Shown: positions 24,593-32,834 of the stretch, one piece after another
Position numbering within the stretch: the stretch's first letter is position 1
Layout: each line of letters begins with the position of its first letter
NCBI GenBank assembly: GCA_011390935.1
Contig: JAABRL010000039.1
Location: forward strand, 4,272-40,449
Source of the DNA: Gemmatimonas sp.
GTDB taxonomy: Bacteria; Gemmatimonadota; Gemmatimonadetes; Gemmatimonadales; Gemmatimonadaceae
DNA: 36,178 nt
Direction: 5' to 3'
Notes under the pieces: model-generated
Told to the model about the DNA's origin: nothing
Database searches by the model: none
The model's input: only the letters and a program-made list of their open reading frames with translations
Made by a program: the position numbers and the translations under genes

Positions 24593-26461
24593 CTAGTCGA
24601 TCGGAATGAACCCGCCGTCCGGCAGCGGCATCATCGAACCCGCTGGACGCGCGCGCCCCGTGGGCGGCGCCTCGCCAAAGATGTCGTACGCGCGAATCGA
24701 CGCGTCGATCGCCGAGAGCGTGCGTTCGAGCTCCGCACTCGTCTTGCGAATCTCCCAGCGATAGACGGGCCCGGAACACACGAACGCGCCCATGCCGAGC
24801 AGCGCGGCCGTGCCGACCACCGGCAACGCGAGGGTCGCGCCGGCCAACGCCAATGCCTTGGCGCCAACGGCGAGTCCCACGCCGCCCCCTGCCACGGCGG
24901 CGCCACCAATGCCGATGCCGAAGCCGCCGAAGTTGGCTTTCAGCCCGGGGCGCAGGTCGAGGTGCATGGTCACTTCGCAGCCACGTGCGTCGCCTGCCAG
25001 GGGCGCGATCGTGACGCGCACCTCGGGGGCATACAGACCGTAGCGCGTCCACGTCCAGCGGTAGTCGGCACCCACCATGTCGGGGATCTTGAACACGAGC
25101 ACACCGCCGTCGAGCGGATGCCCGCCCACCGTGTCGAGCAGTTCGAGTCCGTAGGGATGCGCCTGCAGCACGCGCCCGAGCGCCGCCAGCACGATACGTG
25201 GCGCGAAGCGGAACGGGCGACTTACCGAGAGCGAGCGCTGCGTGGTGCCGAACAGTCGCGTGGCCAGGCGATCCTGCCACGGTGGAATGCTCGCGGCGCG
25301 TGCGCCCACCTCCGCCGGCCCCTGCATCTCGGCCATGGCGAGCGCGACGTAGCGCTGCGAGATACCCGCCTCGAGCGCGGCCGCTTCGACATCGTGAGCG
25401 CGATAGCCATCGGTGCGCACCGTCTCTGCATCCGATTCCTCGCCCGCCGCGGGGAGCGCGCGGGAGTCGGCCGAGAGCGCGCCATCACGCACACGCATTT
25501 CAAGGCGCGTCGCGGCTTCGGCCTGCAGCTGCGCCGCGCGTCGCCAGATCACCAGCGCTTCGTCGGTGGACAGCACGCGTGCGTTGGGGCCGGTCCGTGA
25601 GTCGGGTGTAGCCGATTCGAGCGCCTTCGTGAGGGCGTCGGCGAGCTCCTCGCCCGTGGCGTACCGATGCGCCGGATCCTTGCGCAGGCACAGATCGATC
25701 ACGTCGGCGAGCGCGGCCGGCACGTCGGGTGCGATCGAGCGCAGCGCCGGCGGGTGGCGCGTGGCGTGCGCCACGATGATGGCCTGCGGTGATTCCTCTT
25801 CGAAGGGCAAGCGCCCGCTCAGTGCATAGAAGCCGGCCACGCCGAGTGCGTACAGGTCGCTGCGTCCGTCGAGCGTGTCGCCCGCACACTGTTCCGGGCT
25901 CATGTAGTGCACGGTGCCGAGCACGTAGCCGTCTGCGGTCAGCGATGGATCGAACTCCGAGCGCGCGATGCCGAAGTCGGACACGAGGGCGCGGCCACTC
26001 GCCCGGTCGAGCAGAATGTTCTCCGGCTTGATGTCGCGGTGCACGATGCCGCGTGCGTGCGCGTAGGCCAGTGCCCACGCGACTTCGCGCAGTACGCGGA
26101 CCGTGTCCGCGGCGGTGAGCGGCGCACGATCCCGAATGCGATCGGCAAACGTCTCCCCGTCCACGTACCCCATGGCGAAGAAGGCCAGGTCATCGATCTC
26201 GTCGGCGCGATACACGGGCACGATGTGCGGATGCGACAGCTGGGCGGCGGTGCGCGCTTCGCGCAGGAAGCGTTCACGGGTTTCGACGCGCGCCGCCAGC
26301 TCTCGCGGCAGCACCTTCAGTGCGACCGGCCGGTCGAGGCGCTCGTCGCGCGCGAGAAACACGACCCCCATGCCGCCGCGTCCGAGTTCGCGCTCGATGC
26401 TGTACTGACCGCGCAGGGCGGATCGGAGTCCGGTCAGGTCGCCGGTGGAGAAGGTGGCCAT
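24593..26461 (-). CDS. Ser/Thr protein kinase with long C-terminal region
   Basis: A 622-aa Hanks-type kinase. The kinase domain covers about 20-285 with Gly loop GRGGMGVVF, Lys49 (VALKVL), Asp143 (IVHRDIKPENI), Asp162 (SDFGIAR) and the activation segment MSPEQCAG. After this comes a helical region (~300-400) with GISQRYVALAMAEM, then a beta-rich part (YRWTWTRYGLYAPEVRVTIAPLAG) that may bind a ligand. Near the C-terminus is a Gly/Ala-rich hydrophobic stretch (~515-565) that could insert into the membrane as a hairpin. A proline-rich tail ends in FIPID. Such kinases respond to unknown signals and phosphorylate regulatory proteins. It is divergently oriented to the hybrid histidine kinase, with starts 160 bp apart if GTG 26622 is used. 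Confidence 0.88.
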   Translation of the reverse strand: MATFSTGDLTGLRSALRGQYSIERELGRGGMGVVFLARDERLDRPVALKVLPRELAARVETRERFLREARTAAQLSHPHIVPVYRADEIDDLAFFAMGYVDGETFADRIRDRAPLTAADTVRVLREVAWALAYAHARGIVHRDIKPENILLDRASGRALVSDFGIARSEFDPSLTADGYVLGTVHYMSPEQCAGDTLDGRSDLYALGVAGFYALSGRLPFEEESPQAIIVAHATRHPPALRSIAPDVPAALADVIDLCLRKDPAHRYATGEELADALTKALESATPDSRTGPNARVLSTDEALVIWRRAAQLQAEAATRLEMRVRDGALSADSRALPAAGEESDAETVRTDGYRAHDVEAAALEAGISQRYVALAMAEMQGPAEVGARAASIPPWQDRLATRLFGTTQRSLSVSRPFRFAPRIVLAALGRVLQAHPYGLELLDTVGGHPLDGGVLVFKIPDMVGADYRWTWTRYGLYAPEVRVTIAPLAGDARGCEVTMHLDLRPGLKANFGGFGIGIGGAAVAGGGVGLAVGAKALALAGATLALPVVGTAALLGMGAFVCSGPVYRWEIRKTSAELERTLSAIDASIRAYDIFGEAPPTGRARPAGSMMPLPDGGFIPID

Positions 26462-26621
26462 GTTCCCAACCTACGGCGGCGAACGCCTGTCGGTTGCAGG
26501 ATCGGCGTACGCATGCCGTGAATGTCAGCTTGTGACGGTGCGGCAGTGGCGATTCCGCGCTCGCTCTGCCACGTTTCCACTATCGCCCGCCTGCTGTGCC
26601 AACCGCTGCCACCCCGTCTGC

Positions 26622-28613
26622 GTGTCACGCACCCGAACTTTCACTCCCTCGCCGTTGTCTCGCTCCCTGTCGCCAGCGTATGAGAGCGGACTCGGCGTCC
26701 CCGACGCTCGGGCAGTGGCCGTGGCGGCCTGGAGTCAGGACGGGCGCATTCTCGACGCGAACGAGGCGTTCCTCGATCTCGTGGGCGCGACGCAGGATGC
26801 GCTGCTCGCGGGCGACCTGAGCTGGGAATCGCTCGAGGACCCGATTGCGGCAGCCTCAACCCGTGTGATGCGCGCGCTCGTGGAAGAAGCGGGCATGGCG
26901 CCGCCATATGAGACGGTATTGCGGCATCGTGACGGCAGCAATGTGCCAGTGCTCGTGGTCGTCACGACGCTCGACCGGGTGCGCGGTGTCGGCTGGTGCT
27001 TCGCGCTCGATCTGCGGGCGCAGAAGCAGACGGAAGCGGCGCTGCGCTCATCGGAAGAGCGGTATCGGTTGGTCACGAGCGCGGCAGGCGGCGCGATCTG
27101 GGAGTGGGACCTCTCCGATGACACCATCACCTATCTCGACGGCATGACCGATCGGTTCGGGTGGGATGTGCGGGGGACGAAGCTGCCGATCGGCTGGTGG
27201 CATGAGCGCGTGCATCCCGATGACGTGGGGGCGCTGCTGGCGACGTCGGAAGAGGTGTATGCGAGTCGCATCGGCAACGCCACGCATGCCTATCGCTTTC
27301 GCCGAGCAGATGACACGTACGCCATGGTGCACGATCATTTCCACGTCGTGCGCGATGCGCAGGGACGCGCGGAGCGTGTGCTGGGCGTCATGCTGGACAC
27401 CACGGAGCGACACGCGCTCGAAGAGCAGCTGCGACAGGCGCAGAAGATGGACGCCGTGGGGCGCCTCGCGGGGGGGGTGGCGCACGACTTCAACAATCTG
27501 CTCACCGTGATTCGTGGTAACGCCGCGCTGATTCTCGAACGCATGCCGGCGGACAGCGAGCAGCGGGGCGAGTTGCAGGAGATCGAACGCGCGGCGGCTC
27601 GCGCGAGTGATCTCACGCGGCAGCTGTTGGCGTTCGGTCGCAAGCAGGTGCTGCAGCCGCAGGATCTCGATCTCAATGCGGTGGTGGCGCAGCTCACGCG
27701 CATGCTCGACCGGCTCATTCCGAAAACGATCGATGTGGTACTCACGCCCGCGAGCCATGTCGGGTTGGTGCGCGTCGATCGCGGTCAGCTCGAGCAGGTG
27801 ATCATCAACCTCGTGATCAATGCGCGCGATGCCATGCCGGAAGGCGGGCGTCTCGAGCTGCGCACCGGCGAGATCGGCGTGGGCCATGCACACGGCGGCT
27901 GGCAGGGCGATGGTCCGGTCGCGCCGCCCGACGTGCCCATTCGCCCCGGTCGGTACACGTATCTGTCGGTCACCGATAGCGGCGCCGGTATGGATGAGAA
28001 CACCAAGGCGCGTGCGTTCGAACCGTTCTTCACCACGAAGGGCGTGGGGGAAGGGACGGGTCTTGGGCTCGCCACGGTGTACGGCATCGTGAAGCAGAGC
28101 GATGGGTACGTGTGGATCGAGAGCGTACCGCAGCGTGGGACCACGGTGCATGTGTGTCTGCCGCGCGTGGACGGCGAGGTGCGCATTCAGCGACCAACGC
28201 CGAGCGCAATGCCGGTAGTGACGGGTCCACGCTCGGTCCTGCTGGTGGAAGACGAAGATGGTGTGCGCGATCTCACGCAGCGCGTTCTCGAGCGACAGGG
28301 CTATGTGGTGTTCGTGGCGCGCGACGGCGTGGAGGCACTCGCGCTCTACGAAATGCATCGACAGGAAATCGACGTGCTCGTCACCGACGTGGTCATGCCG
28401 CGGCTCGGTGGCAGTGAGCTGGTGAACAAGATTCGCACCGAGCGCGCCGACCTGCCGGTGCTGTTCATGTCGGGGTACGCACGCAATGCGGCGATCCGTG
28501 GTGCGCCCGGCGATCGCCGTACGCGATTTCTGCAGAAGCCGTTTACCGTGCCCGCGTTCCAGCAGGCGGTCGCCGAGCTGCTCGCTCACGCGTCGACGCG
28601 TCGCGCTCGCTGA
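26622..28613 (+). CDS. hybrid sensor histidine kinase (PAS-PAS-HisKA-HATPase-REC), soluble
   Basis: A 663-aa hybrid histidine kinase from GTG 26622; the frame is open from 26445, which would overlap the divergent kinase start, so the exact start is uncertain. No membrane segment is seen, so it probably senses inside the cell. Domains in order: PAS (~30-130, AWSQDGRILDANEAFLDLVG), a second PAS_3-like domain (~145-265, GGAIWEWDLSDDTITYLDG), then the His kinase dimerisation helix with His288 (GGVAHDFNNLL). The ATPase follows (INLVINARDAMPEGG, TDSGAGM, GTGLGLATVYGIV), then a receiver with phospho-acceptor Asp589 (DVLVTDVVMPRLGG). No separate response regulator gene lies next to it, so phosphate may go to its own receiver and an unlinked partner. 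Confidence 0.85.
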   Translation: MSRTRTFTPSPLSRSLSPAYESGLGVPDARAVAVAAWSQDGRILDANEAFLDLVGATQDALLAGDLSWESLEDPIAAASTRVMRALVEEAGMAPPYETVLRHRDGSNVPVLVVVTTLDRVRGVGWCFALDLRAQKQTEAALRSSEERYRLVTSAAGGAIWEWDLSDDTITYLDGMTDRFGWDVRGTKLPIGWWHERVHPDDVGALLATSEEVYASRIGNATHAYRFRRADDTYAMVHDHFHVVRDAQGRAERVLGVMLDTTERHALEEQLRQAQKMDAVGRLAGGVAHDFNNLLTVIRGNAALILERMPADSEQRGELQEIERAAARASDLTRQLLAFGRKQVLQPQDLDLNAVVAQLTRMLDRLIPKTIDVVLTPASHVGLVRVDRGQLEQVIINLVINARDAMPEGGRLELRTGEIGVGHAHGGWQGDGPVAPPDVPIRPGRYTYLSVTDSGAGMDENTKARAFEPFFTTKGVGEGTGLGLATVYGIVKQSDGYVWIESVPQRGTTVHVCLPRVDGEVRIQRPTPSAMPVVTGPRSVLLVEDEDGVRDLTQRVLERQGYVVFVARDGVEALALYEMHRQEIDVLVTDVVMPRLGGSELVNKIRTERADLPVLFMSGYARNAAIRGAPGDRRTRFLQKPFTVPAFQQAVAELLAHASTRRAR

Positions 28614-28672
28614 AGGCGGGCGCCGCGCGCGACGGTCGGTGAGGTACGCTGAACGCGGGCGCCGCGCGTGAC
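28610..28672. repeat. 24-bp direct repeat at the stop codon of the hybrid kinase
   Basis: The units CTGAAGGCGGGCGCCGCGCG... (28610-28633) and CTGAACGCGGGCGCCGCGCG... (28649-28672) differ at only a few bases, with a 39-bp period. The first includes the stop TGA of the hybrid kinase gene. As at 9713-9790, the sequence around a stop codon is duplicated just downstream. Confidence 0.6.
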
Positions 28673-28673
28673 T

Positions 28674-30302
28674 TTACGGCGCGATGCGTTCCAGTACCCA
28701 GTCCGTCACGAGCCCAAGCGTCTCACGCGTGACGCGGCGGTCGGGGAGCGCCCCGTAACCGCCGGGCGTTCCGGACGGATCGCGCTGAAAGAGGTGGTTC
28801 GTGGTGCGGAGCCGATGCATGGTGACGCGACTGTTGCCACCACGCCGCAGTGCCGCCGCCAACGTGTCGGCCTGCTCCGGCGTGACCTGCATGTCCTTCT
28901 CGCCCTGCAGAATGAGCACGGGCACATCTACGCGCGCGATCGTTGGCAGCGGATCGTAGCTGAGGAACTCGCGCATCCAGGCATCGCTGCGTGCGAGACT
29001 ATCCACCTGCTGCTGGGCCGCACGAAACATGGAGTCGCGCACGGAGGCGAACGCGGACGGATAACTCTCGCGAATGGCGGAACGCTGCTGGAACGCCACG
29101 ATCTGCGCGCCGGTGTATGCGGGCCCCGCGAGCAGGGCGATGCCGGCGAGGCGCGTATCGTCGGCCGCTACCAGCGGGGCGATCAAGCCACCCTCGCTGT
29201 GGCCGAGCAGCATGATGTGATCGCCGTCGAGATCGTCGCGCGTGCGCGCCCAGGCCACGAGTGCGCGCACATCGTCGGCGAAGTCGCGACTCGTGGCGCC
29301 GCGGTGTGTACCGCCACTTTCACCGGTGCCGCGGTCATCGAAGCGCAGCACGGCAACGCCGCGTCGACCGAGCGTGTCGGCGATTTCCCGAAAGGGACGA
29401 TATCCCTCCACCCCGGGAATCGCTTCGTCACGCTCCTGCGCGCCGCTGCCGGAGATCGTGATCACGAGCGGCACGCGCGTGGTGGTGCGTGGGCGTGTGA
29501 GCGTGGCCGCCAACTCGTGTCCCATCGGGGTGGCGATGCGCACGTGTTCGGCCGTGTAGGGCGCGCCGGCTGGTGCGTCGTAGGAGATGCGCAGCGCGTC
29601 AGGTGCGCGCGCGACGGAACCGCGCACGACGATACCGGAGAAGCGTTGCGATGGTACACGGACTGAACGCGGCGTGCCATCGTTGCCAAGCAGGTACTGG
29701 CTCTCGACACCCGCGATGGTGAGTGAGAGCGTGTCGCCGTTCGCCGCGAACGCACCGGGAAAAAGCTGCGCGCCGCTGGCGAGCATGACCCAGGCGGTGT
29801 CGCGCCCCGCTCGCGCGGTGCGATGTGCGAGCCACGCGCTGTGCGAGAGTGATTGATTCACCAGCCACGCGCCGCCGCGTCGCGCGGGCAGGGTGGCGAC
29901 GGGCGCGCCCAGCGGCGCACCGTCCGCGGGCGTGGCGAACACATAGGCGCTATCGCCGCGTGTGCGCAGCGTCAGTCGCTGCATCGGTGCCTCGGTTGCG
30001 GCCGCGCCTGGGCGCCACGCGTCGATTGTCAGCGTGCTGGTACCGTCCGGCTCGTTGAGCGACTGCGTCCATCGCATGCGCGGTTGCCCGCGCATCTGCA
30101 GATCGCCGGTCCACGCCGACGCGGAGATGGCGACCTGTTCGATGCCGAGCGTGTCACTGCCCACGAGGTAGAACATGGTGAAGTCGTTCGATGACACCGG
30201 TTGCGCTACCACGGGCTCGGCGCCGACGACACCTGTCACGAGAGCGAGACCGATCAGGGCGCGAGTGCGCCGCGCGATGCGAGAGCTGGTCCGAACGGGC
30301 AT
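28674..30302 (-). CDS. secreted alpha/beta hydrolase (dienelactone hydrolase/esterase-like)
   Basis: A 542-aa exported hydrolase. The signal peptide is RRTRALIGLALVTGVVGAEPVVAQ. The N-terminal ~240 residues form a beta-rich domain of unknown role (FTMFYLVGSDTLGIEQVAIS). The C-terminal ~300 residues are an alpha/beta-hydrolase with oxyanion region TISGSGAQERDE, catalytic-Ser elbow GHSEGGLI, acid region VDVPVLILQGEKDMQVTPEQ and a His near TTNHLFQRD. This fits the S9-like or DLH-type esterases. The gene follows the RHH gene; the candidate starts are 30302 (not overlapping it) and 30326 (11-bp overlap with it). 30302 gives a compact signal peptide. The substrate is unknown. Confidence 0.82.
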   Translation of the reverse strand: MPVRTSSRIARRTRALIGLALVTGVVGAEPVVAQPVSSNDFTMFYLVGSDTLGIEQVAISASAWTGDLQMRGQPRMRWTQSLNEPDGTSTLTIDAWRPGAAATEAPMQRLTLRTRGDSAYVFATPADGAPLGAPVATLPARRGGAWLVNQSLSHSAWLAHRTARAGRDTAWVMLASGAQLFPGAFAANGDTLSLTIAGVESQYLLGNDGTPRSVRVPSQRFSGIVVRGSVARAPDALRISYDAPAGAPYTAEHVRIATPMGHELAATLTRPRTTTRVPLVITISGSGAQERDEAIPGVEGYRPFREIADTLGRRGVAVLRFDDRGTGESGGTHRGATSRDFADDVRALVAWARTRDDLDGDHIMLLGHSEGGLIAPLVAADDTRLAGIALLAGPAYTGAQIVAFQQRSAIRESYPSAFASVRDSMFRAAQQQVDSLARSDAWMREFLSYDPLPTIARVDVPVLILQGEKDMQVTPEQADTLAAALRRGGNSRVTMHRLRTTNHLFQRDPSGTPGGYGALPDRRVTRETLGLVTDWVLERIAP

Positions 30303-30315
30303 GAGATGTCTCGGG

Positions 30316-30540
30316 TCAAAGGTCATCCGCTGCCGAGTCGTCGGCCGATCGGTCGGTGGTGTCAATGGCGGGTGCGTCACTCGCCGTACGCGGGCGCGCA
30401 CGGCCGGCGCGCCTGAGCGCATCGCGCAGCAGGAACTCGATCTGCCCGTTCAGGCTGCGCAGATCATCGTTCGCCCATCGTTGCACCGCGTCAAGGACGT
30501 GGCGATCGATGCGCAGCAGGAACGGCTTGCGTTCAGCCAC
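30316..30540 (-). CDS. Arc-like ribbon-helix-helix DNA-binding protein
   Basis: A 74-aa protein with an N-terminal ribbon-helix-helix fold: KPFLLRIDRHVLDAVQRWANDDLRSLNGQIEFLLRDALRRAG. The beta strand (PFLLRID) would contact DNA, and LNGQIEFLLRDAL is the typical second helix of Arc/MetJ-type repressors found beside SPFH genes. The C-terminal ~25 residues are acidic and disordered-looking (DTTDRSADDSAADDL). It lies 36 bp after the SPFH gene and directly before the alpha/beta hydrolase gene. It probably regulates its own operon through the palindromes near 31478-31504, which is inference. Confidence 0.82.
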   Translation of the reverse strand: MAERKPFLLRIDRHVLDAVQRWANDDLRSLNGQIEFLLRDALRRAGRARPRTASDAPAIDTTDRSADDSAADDL

Positions 30541-30576
30541 GGGCGGAGGCGGTCAGGGCGCGCACGGTCCTGGCAC

Positions 30577-31449
30577 TCAATGGTGGATGGAGCCGGTGTT
30601 GACGACGGGCGTGACGGACCGATCGGCGCACAGCACCACGAGCAGGTTGCTCACCATGGCCGCCTTGCGATCGTCGTCGAACTCCACAATGCCATCGCGG
30701 GCAATGTGTTCGAGCGCCATCTGCACCATGCCGACGGCGCCTTCCACGATCGTCTGACGCGCGGCGACGACGGCACTCGCCTGCTGCCGCTGCAGCATGG
30801 CCGCCGCGATTTCCTGGGCGTACGCCAAGTGGCTGATGCGTGCTTCCATGACTTCGACGCCGGCCTTCGCGAGCCGCTCAATGAGGGCTTCGAGCAGGCT
30901 GTGCGACACTTCATCGGTGTGCGTGGAGAGCGAGATGTCGGCCTCGCCGTGCGTGTCGTACGGGTACTTGCTCGCCAGCGCACGCAGCGCCGATTCGCTC
31001 TGCATGTGCACGTATTCCTCGTAGTTGTTCACTTCGAAGATCGCCTCGGCGGTATCCGTGACGCGCCACACCACGACGGCGGCGATGTCGACCGGGTTGG
31101 AGCGTGCGTCATTCACCTTGAGCTTGCCGGTTTCGAAGTTGCGGACGCGCAGGGAGACCGCCGCCTTGGTCATGAACGGGTTGGTGAACCAGAGCCCGGG
31201 CTGCTTGGTGGTGCCTTTGTAGTTGCCGAAGAGCGTGAGCACCTTGCCCTCATTGGGGGCGACGACGAAAAGGCCGGGGGTGAGGCTGATGCCGATGACG
31301 AGCGTGACCAGCGCGCCAATCACCCGCGCGCCGTCCTGCGCACGTGCCGACACGGCGAACATCCAGATGCCGGCCGCGATGGCGGCGAAGAGCAGCAGAG
31401 CGATCGGGATGCCAGCCAAGGGCCGAACTTCAGTCTCACGGAACGTCAT
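30577..31449 (-). CDS. SPFH/Band 7 domain membrane protein
   Basis: A 290-aa stomatin/prohibitin/flotillin-like protein. One hydrophobic segment (AGIPIALLLFAAIAAGIWMFAVSA) and a second (VIGALVTLVIGISLTPGLFVV) anchor it. The SPFH domain follows: VVAPNEGKVLTLFGNYKGTTKQPGLWFTNPF, FETGKLKVNDARSNPVDIAAVVVWRVTD, then the helical EALIERLAKAGVEVMEARISHLAYAQEIAAAML. Such proteins oligomerise into membrane rafts or scaffolds and affect protein turnover. The start at 31449 has an excellent SD (GAGGA, four bases before the ATG), better than the upstream Met at 31491. It is the first gene of the SPFH-RHH-hydrolase unit; SPFH next to an RHH gene is a recurrent arrangement in bacteria (from memory). Confidence 0.88.
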   Translation of the reverse strand: MTFRETEVRPLAGIPIALLLFAAIAAGIWMFAVSARAQDGARVIGALVTLVIGISLTPGLFVVAPNEGKVLTLFGNYKGTTKQPGLWFTNPFMTKAAVSLRVRNFETGKLKVNDARSNPVDIAAVVVWRVTDTAEAIFEVNNYEEYVHMQSESALRALASKYPYDTHGEADISLSTHTDEVSHSLLEALIERLAKAGVEVMEARISHLAYAQEIAAAMLQRQQASAVVAARQTIVEGAVGMVQMALEHIARDGIVEFDDDRKAAMVSNLLVVLCADRSVTPVVNTGSIHH

Positions 31450-31477
31450 TGTGTCCTCGGACGCGAAGCGGTGTGTG

Positions 31478-31504
31478 TGAAGTGACTTCATAATGATATC
31501 ACTT
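31478..31504. promoter_or_regulatory. cluster of palindromes in the SPFH/MFS divergent promoter region
   Basis: TGAAGT-G-ACTTCA (31478-31490) is a perfect palindrome. TGATATCA (31494-31501) is another, and AAGTGA (31480-31485) and TCACTT (31499-31504) form an outer inverted repeat. They overlap the likely -10 of the SPFH promoter and lie between two divergent genes. They look like operator sites, perhaps for the RHH protein. Confidence 0.45.
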
Positions 31505-31522
31505 TAGTAGCAGTTCGGGCAA
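31493..31522 (-). promoter_or_regulatory. candidate SPFH operon promoter
   Basis: On the minus strand, TTGCCC (31522-31517) and TATCAT (31498-31493) are spaced by 18 bp. The -10 matches 5 of 6 and the -35 matches 3 of 6. Transcription would start inside the TGAAGTGACTTCA palindrome, about 37 nt before ATG 31449. Confidence 0.4.
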
Positions 31523-31530
31523 GGTCTTCG

Positions 31531-32787
31531 GTGGTAGACGTCGTGTGCGCGGCGGTGGATACTTCGCGCGTGCCCCTCGACTCGCCGGTCTCCGATTCCG
31601 ATCCCTCTCGCTGGCGTCTCCTGACGCTGCTGGCCATCGCCGAACTCTTCGGGATGGCGCTGTGGTTTGCAGGAAGCGCATCGGCGCCACAATTGGCTCT
31701 CAAGTGGTCGCTAGATGGCTCTCAAGTGGCACTACTCACGAACGCCGTGCAGATCGGCTTCGTGCTCGGCACCGCAAGCAGCGCCCTGCTGAACCTGGCC
31801 GACGTCATCCCCACGCGACGCCTCTTCGCGGGCGCGGCCGTGGCAGGAGCACTCGCGAATCTGCCGCTCGCATTCAGCGATTCCTTCGCCGTGGTGCTCG
31901 TGTCCCGATTCACCACCGGCGCCTGTCTGGCGGGGGTCTACCCGCCGGCCATGAAAATGGCGGCCACCTGGTTTCGGACGCGCCGCGGATTGGCGGTGGG
32001 CACGATCGTGGGAGCGCTCACCGTCGGCAAAGCGCTCCCATACCTCGCGCAGGCCATCCCCGGGCTCTCCGTGCGCGCTATCGCATTGGCGGCGAGCGCC
32101 TCCGCGCTGCTGGCGGCCGCGCTGGTCTGGCTCGGCTACCGCGACGGTCCCTACGCCTTTCCGGCTCGCCCCTTCGCCTGGTCACGTCTGGCCGACGTGC
32201 TGGGCTCGCGCCGCTACCGACTCGCGCTCGGCGGCTACCTCGGGCACATGGCCGAACTCTACAGCTTCTGGACGTGGATCCCCGCGTTCCTCGCAGCGAG
32301 TGAGGTGACTCGCCTGACGCGCAGTGCTGAGGCTGCGGCGCCCCCGTGGCTGGTCGGGGTGCTCGCCTTCGGTGTGATCGCCGTGGGTGGCATTGGCTGC
32401 GTGTGGGGCGGCCTCGTGGCTGATCGCATCGGGCGCGAGCGGCTCGTGATCTGGGCCATGGCGATCAGTGGGAGCTGCGCGTTGCTCATCGGGCTCACCT
32501 TCGGGCGCAGCTGGTGGGTGCTGGCGCCGGTCGCACTGGTGTGGGGCTTCTTCGTGATCGCGGACAGCGCGCAGTTCAGCGTGCTCGCGACCGAGCATGC
32601 GCCGGCGGACGCGGTCGGGACAGCGCTCACGCTGCAGGTGTCACTCGGCTTCCTGCTCACCACGATCACGATTCAGGTGGTGCCGATGCTGGTGGACACG
32701 ATCGGCTGGGCGTGGGCCTTCCCGTTGCTGGCGATGGGGCCGATGCTGGGGATCGTGAGCATTCGACGACTCGCGCGCCTTCGCTGA
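31531..32787 (+). CDS. MFS transporter
   Basis: A 418-aa major facilitator superfamily transporter with about 12 membrane segments, beginning LLTLLAIAELFGMALWFAGSASAPQL. The segment VSRFTTGACLAGVYPPAMKMAATWFRTRRGLAVGTIVGALTVGKALPYL resembles the nitrate/nitrite or oxalate-type MFS branch. The second half carries VWGGLVADRIGRERLV, the motif A loop between helices 8 and 9. The substrate is unknown. The start is not fixed: GTG at 31531, 31543, 31555 or 31570 are all possible and none has a clear SD. It is divergent from the SPFH operon, sharing the palindrome-rich promoter region. Confidence 0.85.
   Translation: MVDVVCAAVDTSRVPLDSPVSDSDPSRWRLLTLLAIAELFGMALWFAGSASAPQLALKWSLDGSQVALLTNAVQIGFVLGTASSALLNLADVIPTRRLFAGAAVAGALANLPLAFSDSFAVVLVSRFTTGACLAGVYPPAMKMAATWFRTRRGLAVGTIVGALTVGKALPYLAQAIPGLSVRAIALAASASALLAAALVWLGYRDGPYAFPARPFAWSRLADVLGSRRYRLALGGYLGHMAELYSFWTWIPAFLAASEVTRLTRSAEAAAPPWLVGVLAFGVIAVGGIGCVWGGLVADRIGRERLVIWAMAISGSCALLIGLTFGRSWWVLAPVALVWGFFVIADSAQFSVLATEHAPADAVGTALTLQVSLGFLLTTITIQVVPMLVDTIGWAWAFPLLAMGPMLGIVSIRRLARLR
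31695..31729 (+). repeat. 13-bp direct repeat within the MFS gene
   Basis: GGCTCTCAAGTGG occurs at 31695-31707 and 31717-31729, a 22-bp period. The two copies are read in different frames (LALKWS and GSQVAL), and the protein still fits the family here. Confidence 0.6.
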
Positions 32788-32796
32788 CGCCGCCAC

Positions 32797-32821
32797 GACG
32801 TGCTGCCGAGGGGGCCACGTC
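32797..32821. terminator. short hairpin between convergent MFS and SRPBCC genes
   Basis: GACGTG (32797-32802) pairs with CACGTC (32816-32821) in the 47-bp gap between stops. It is weak (6 bp) and has no T-run. Confidence 0.25.
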
Positions 32822-32834
32822 ATGCCGCGCGTCC

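Noticed and set aside
26445..26621. N-terminal extension of the hybrid histidine kinase
   Set aside because: It would overlap the divergent kinase start, is Cys/Arg-rich and has no domain; a start near 26622 or 26655 is more likely.
31695..31729. Frameshift or assembly error in the MFS gene from a 22-bp-spaced repeat
   Set aside because: The reading frame stays open and the translated region still fits the family on both sides.
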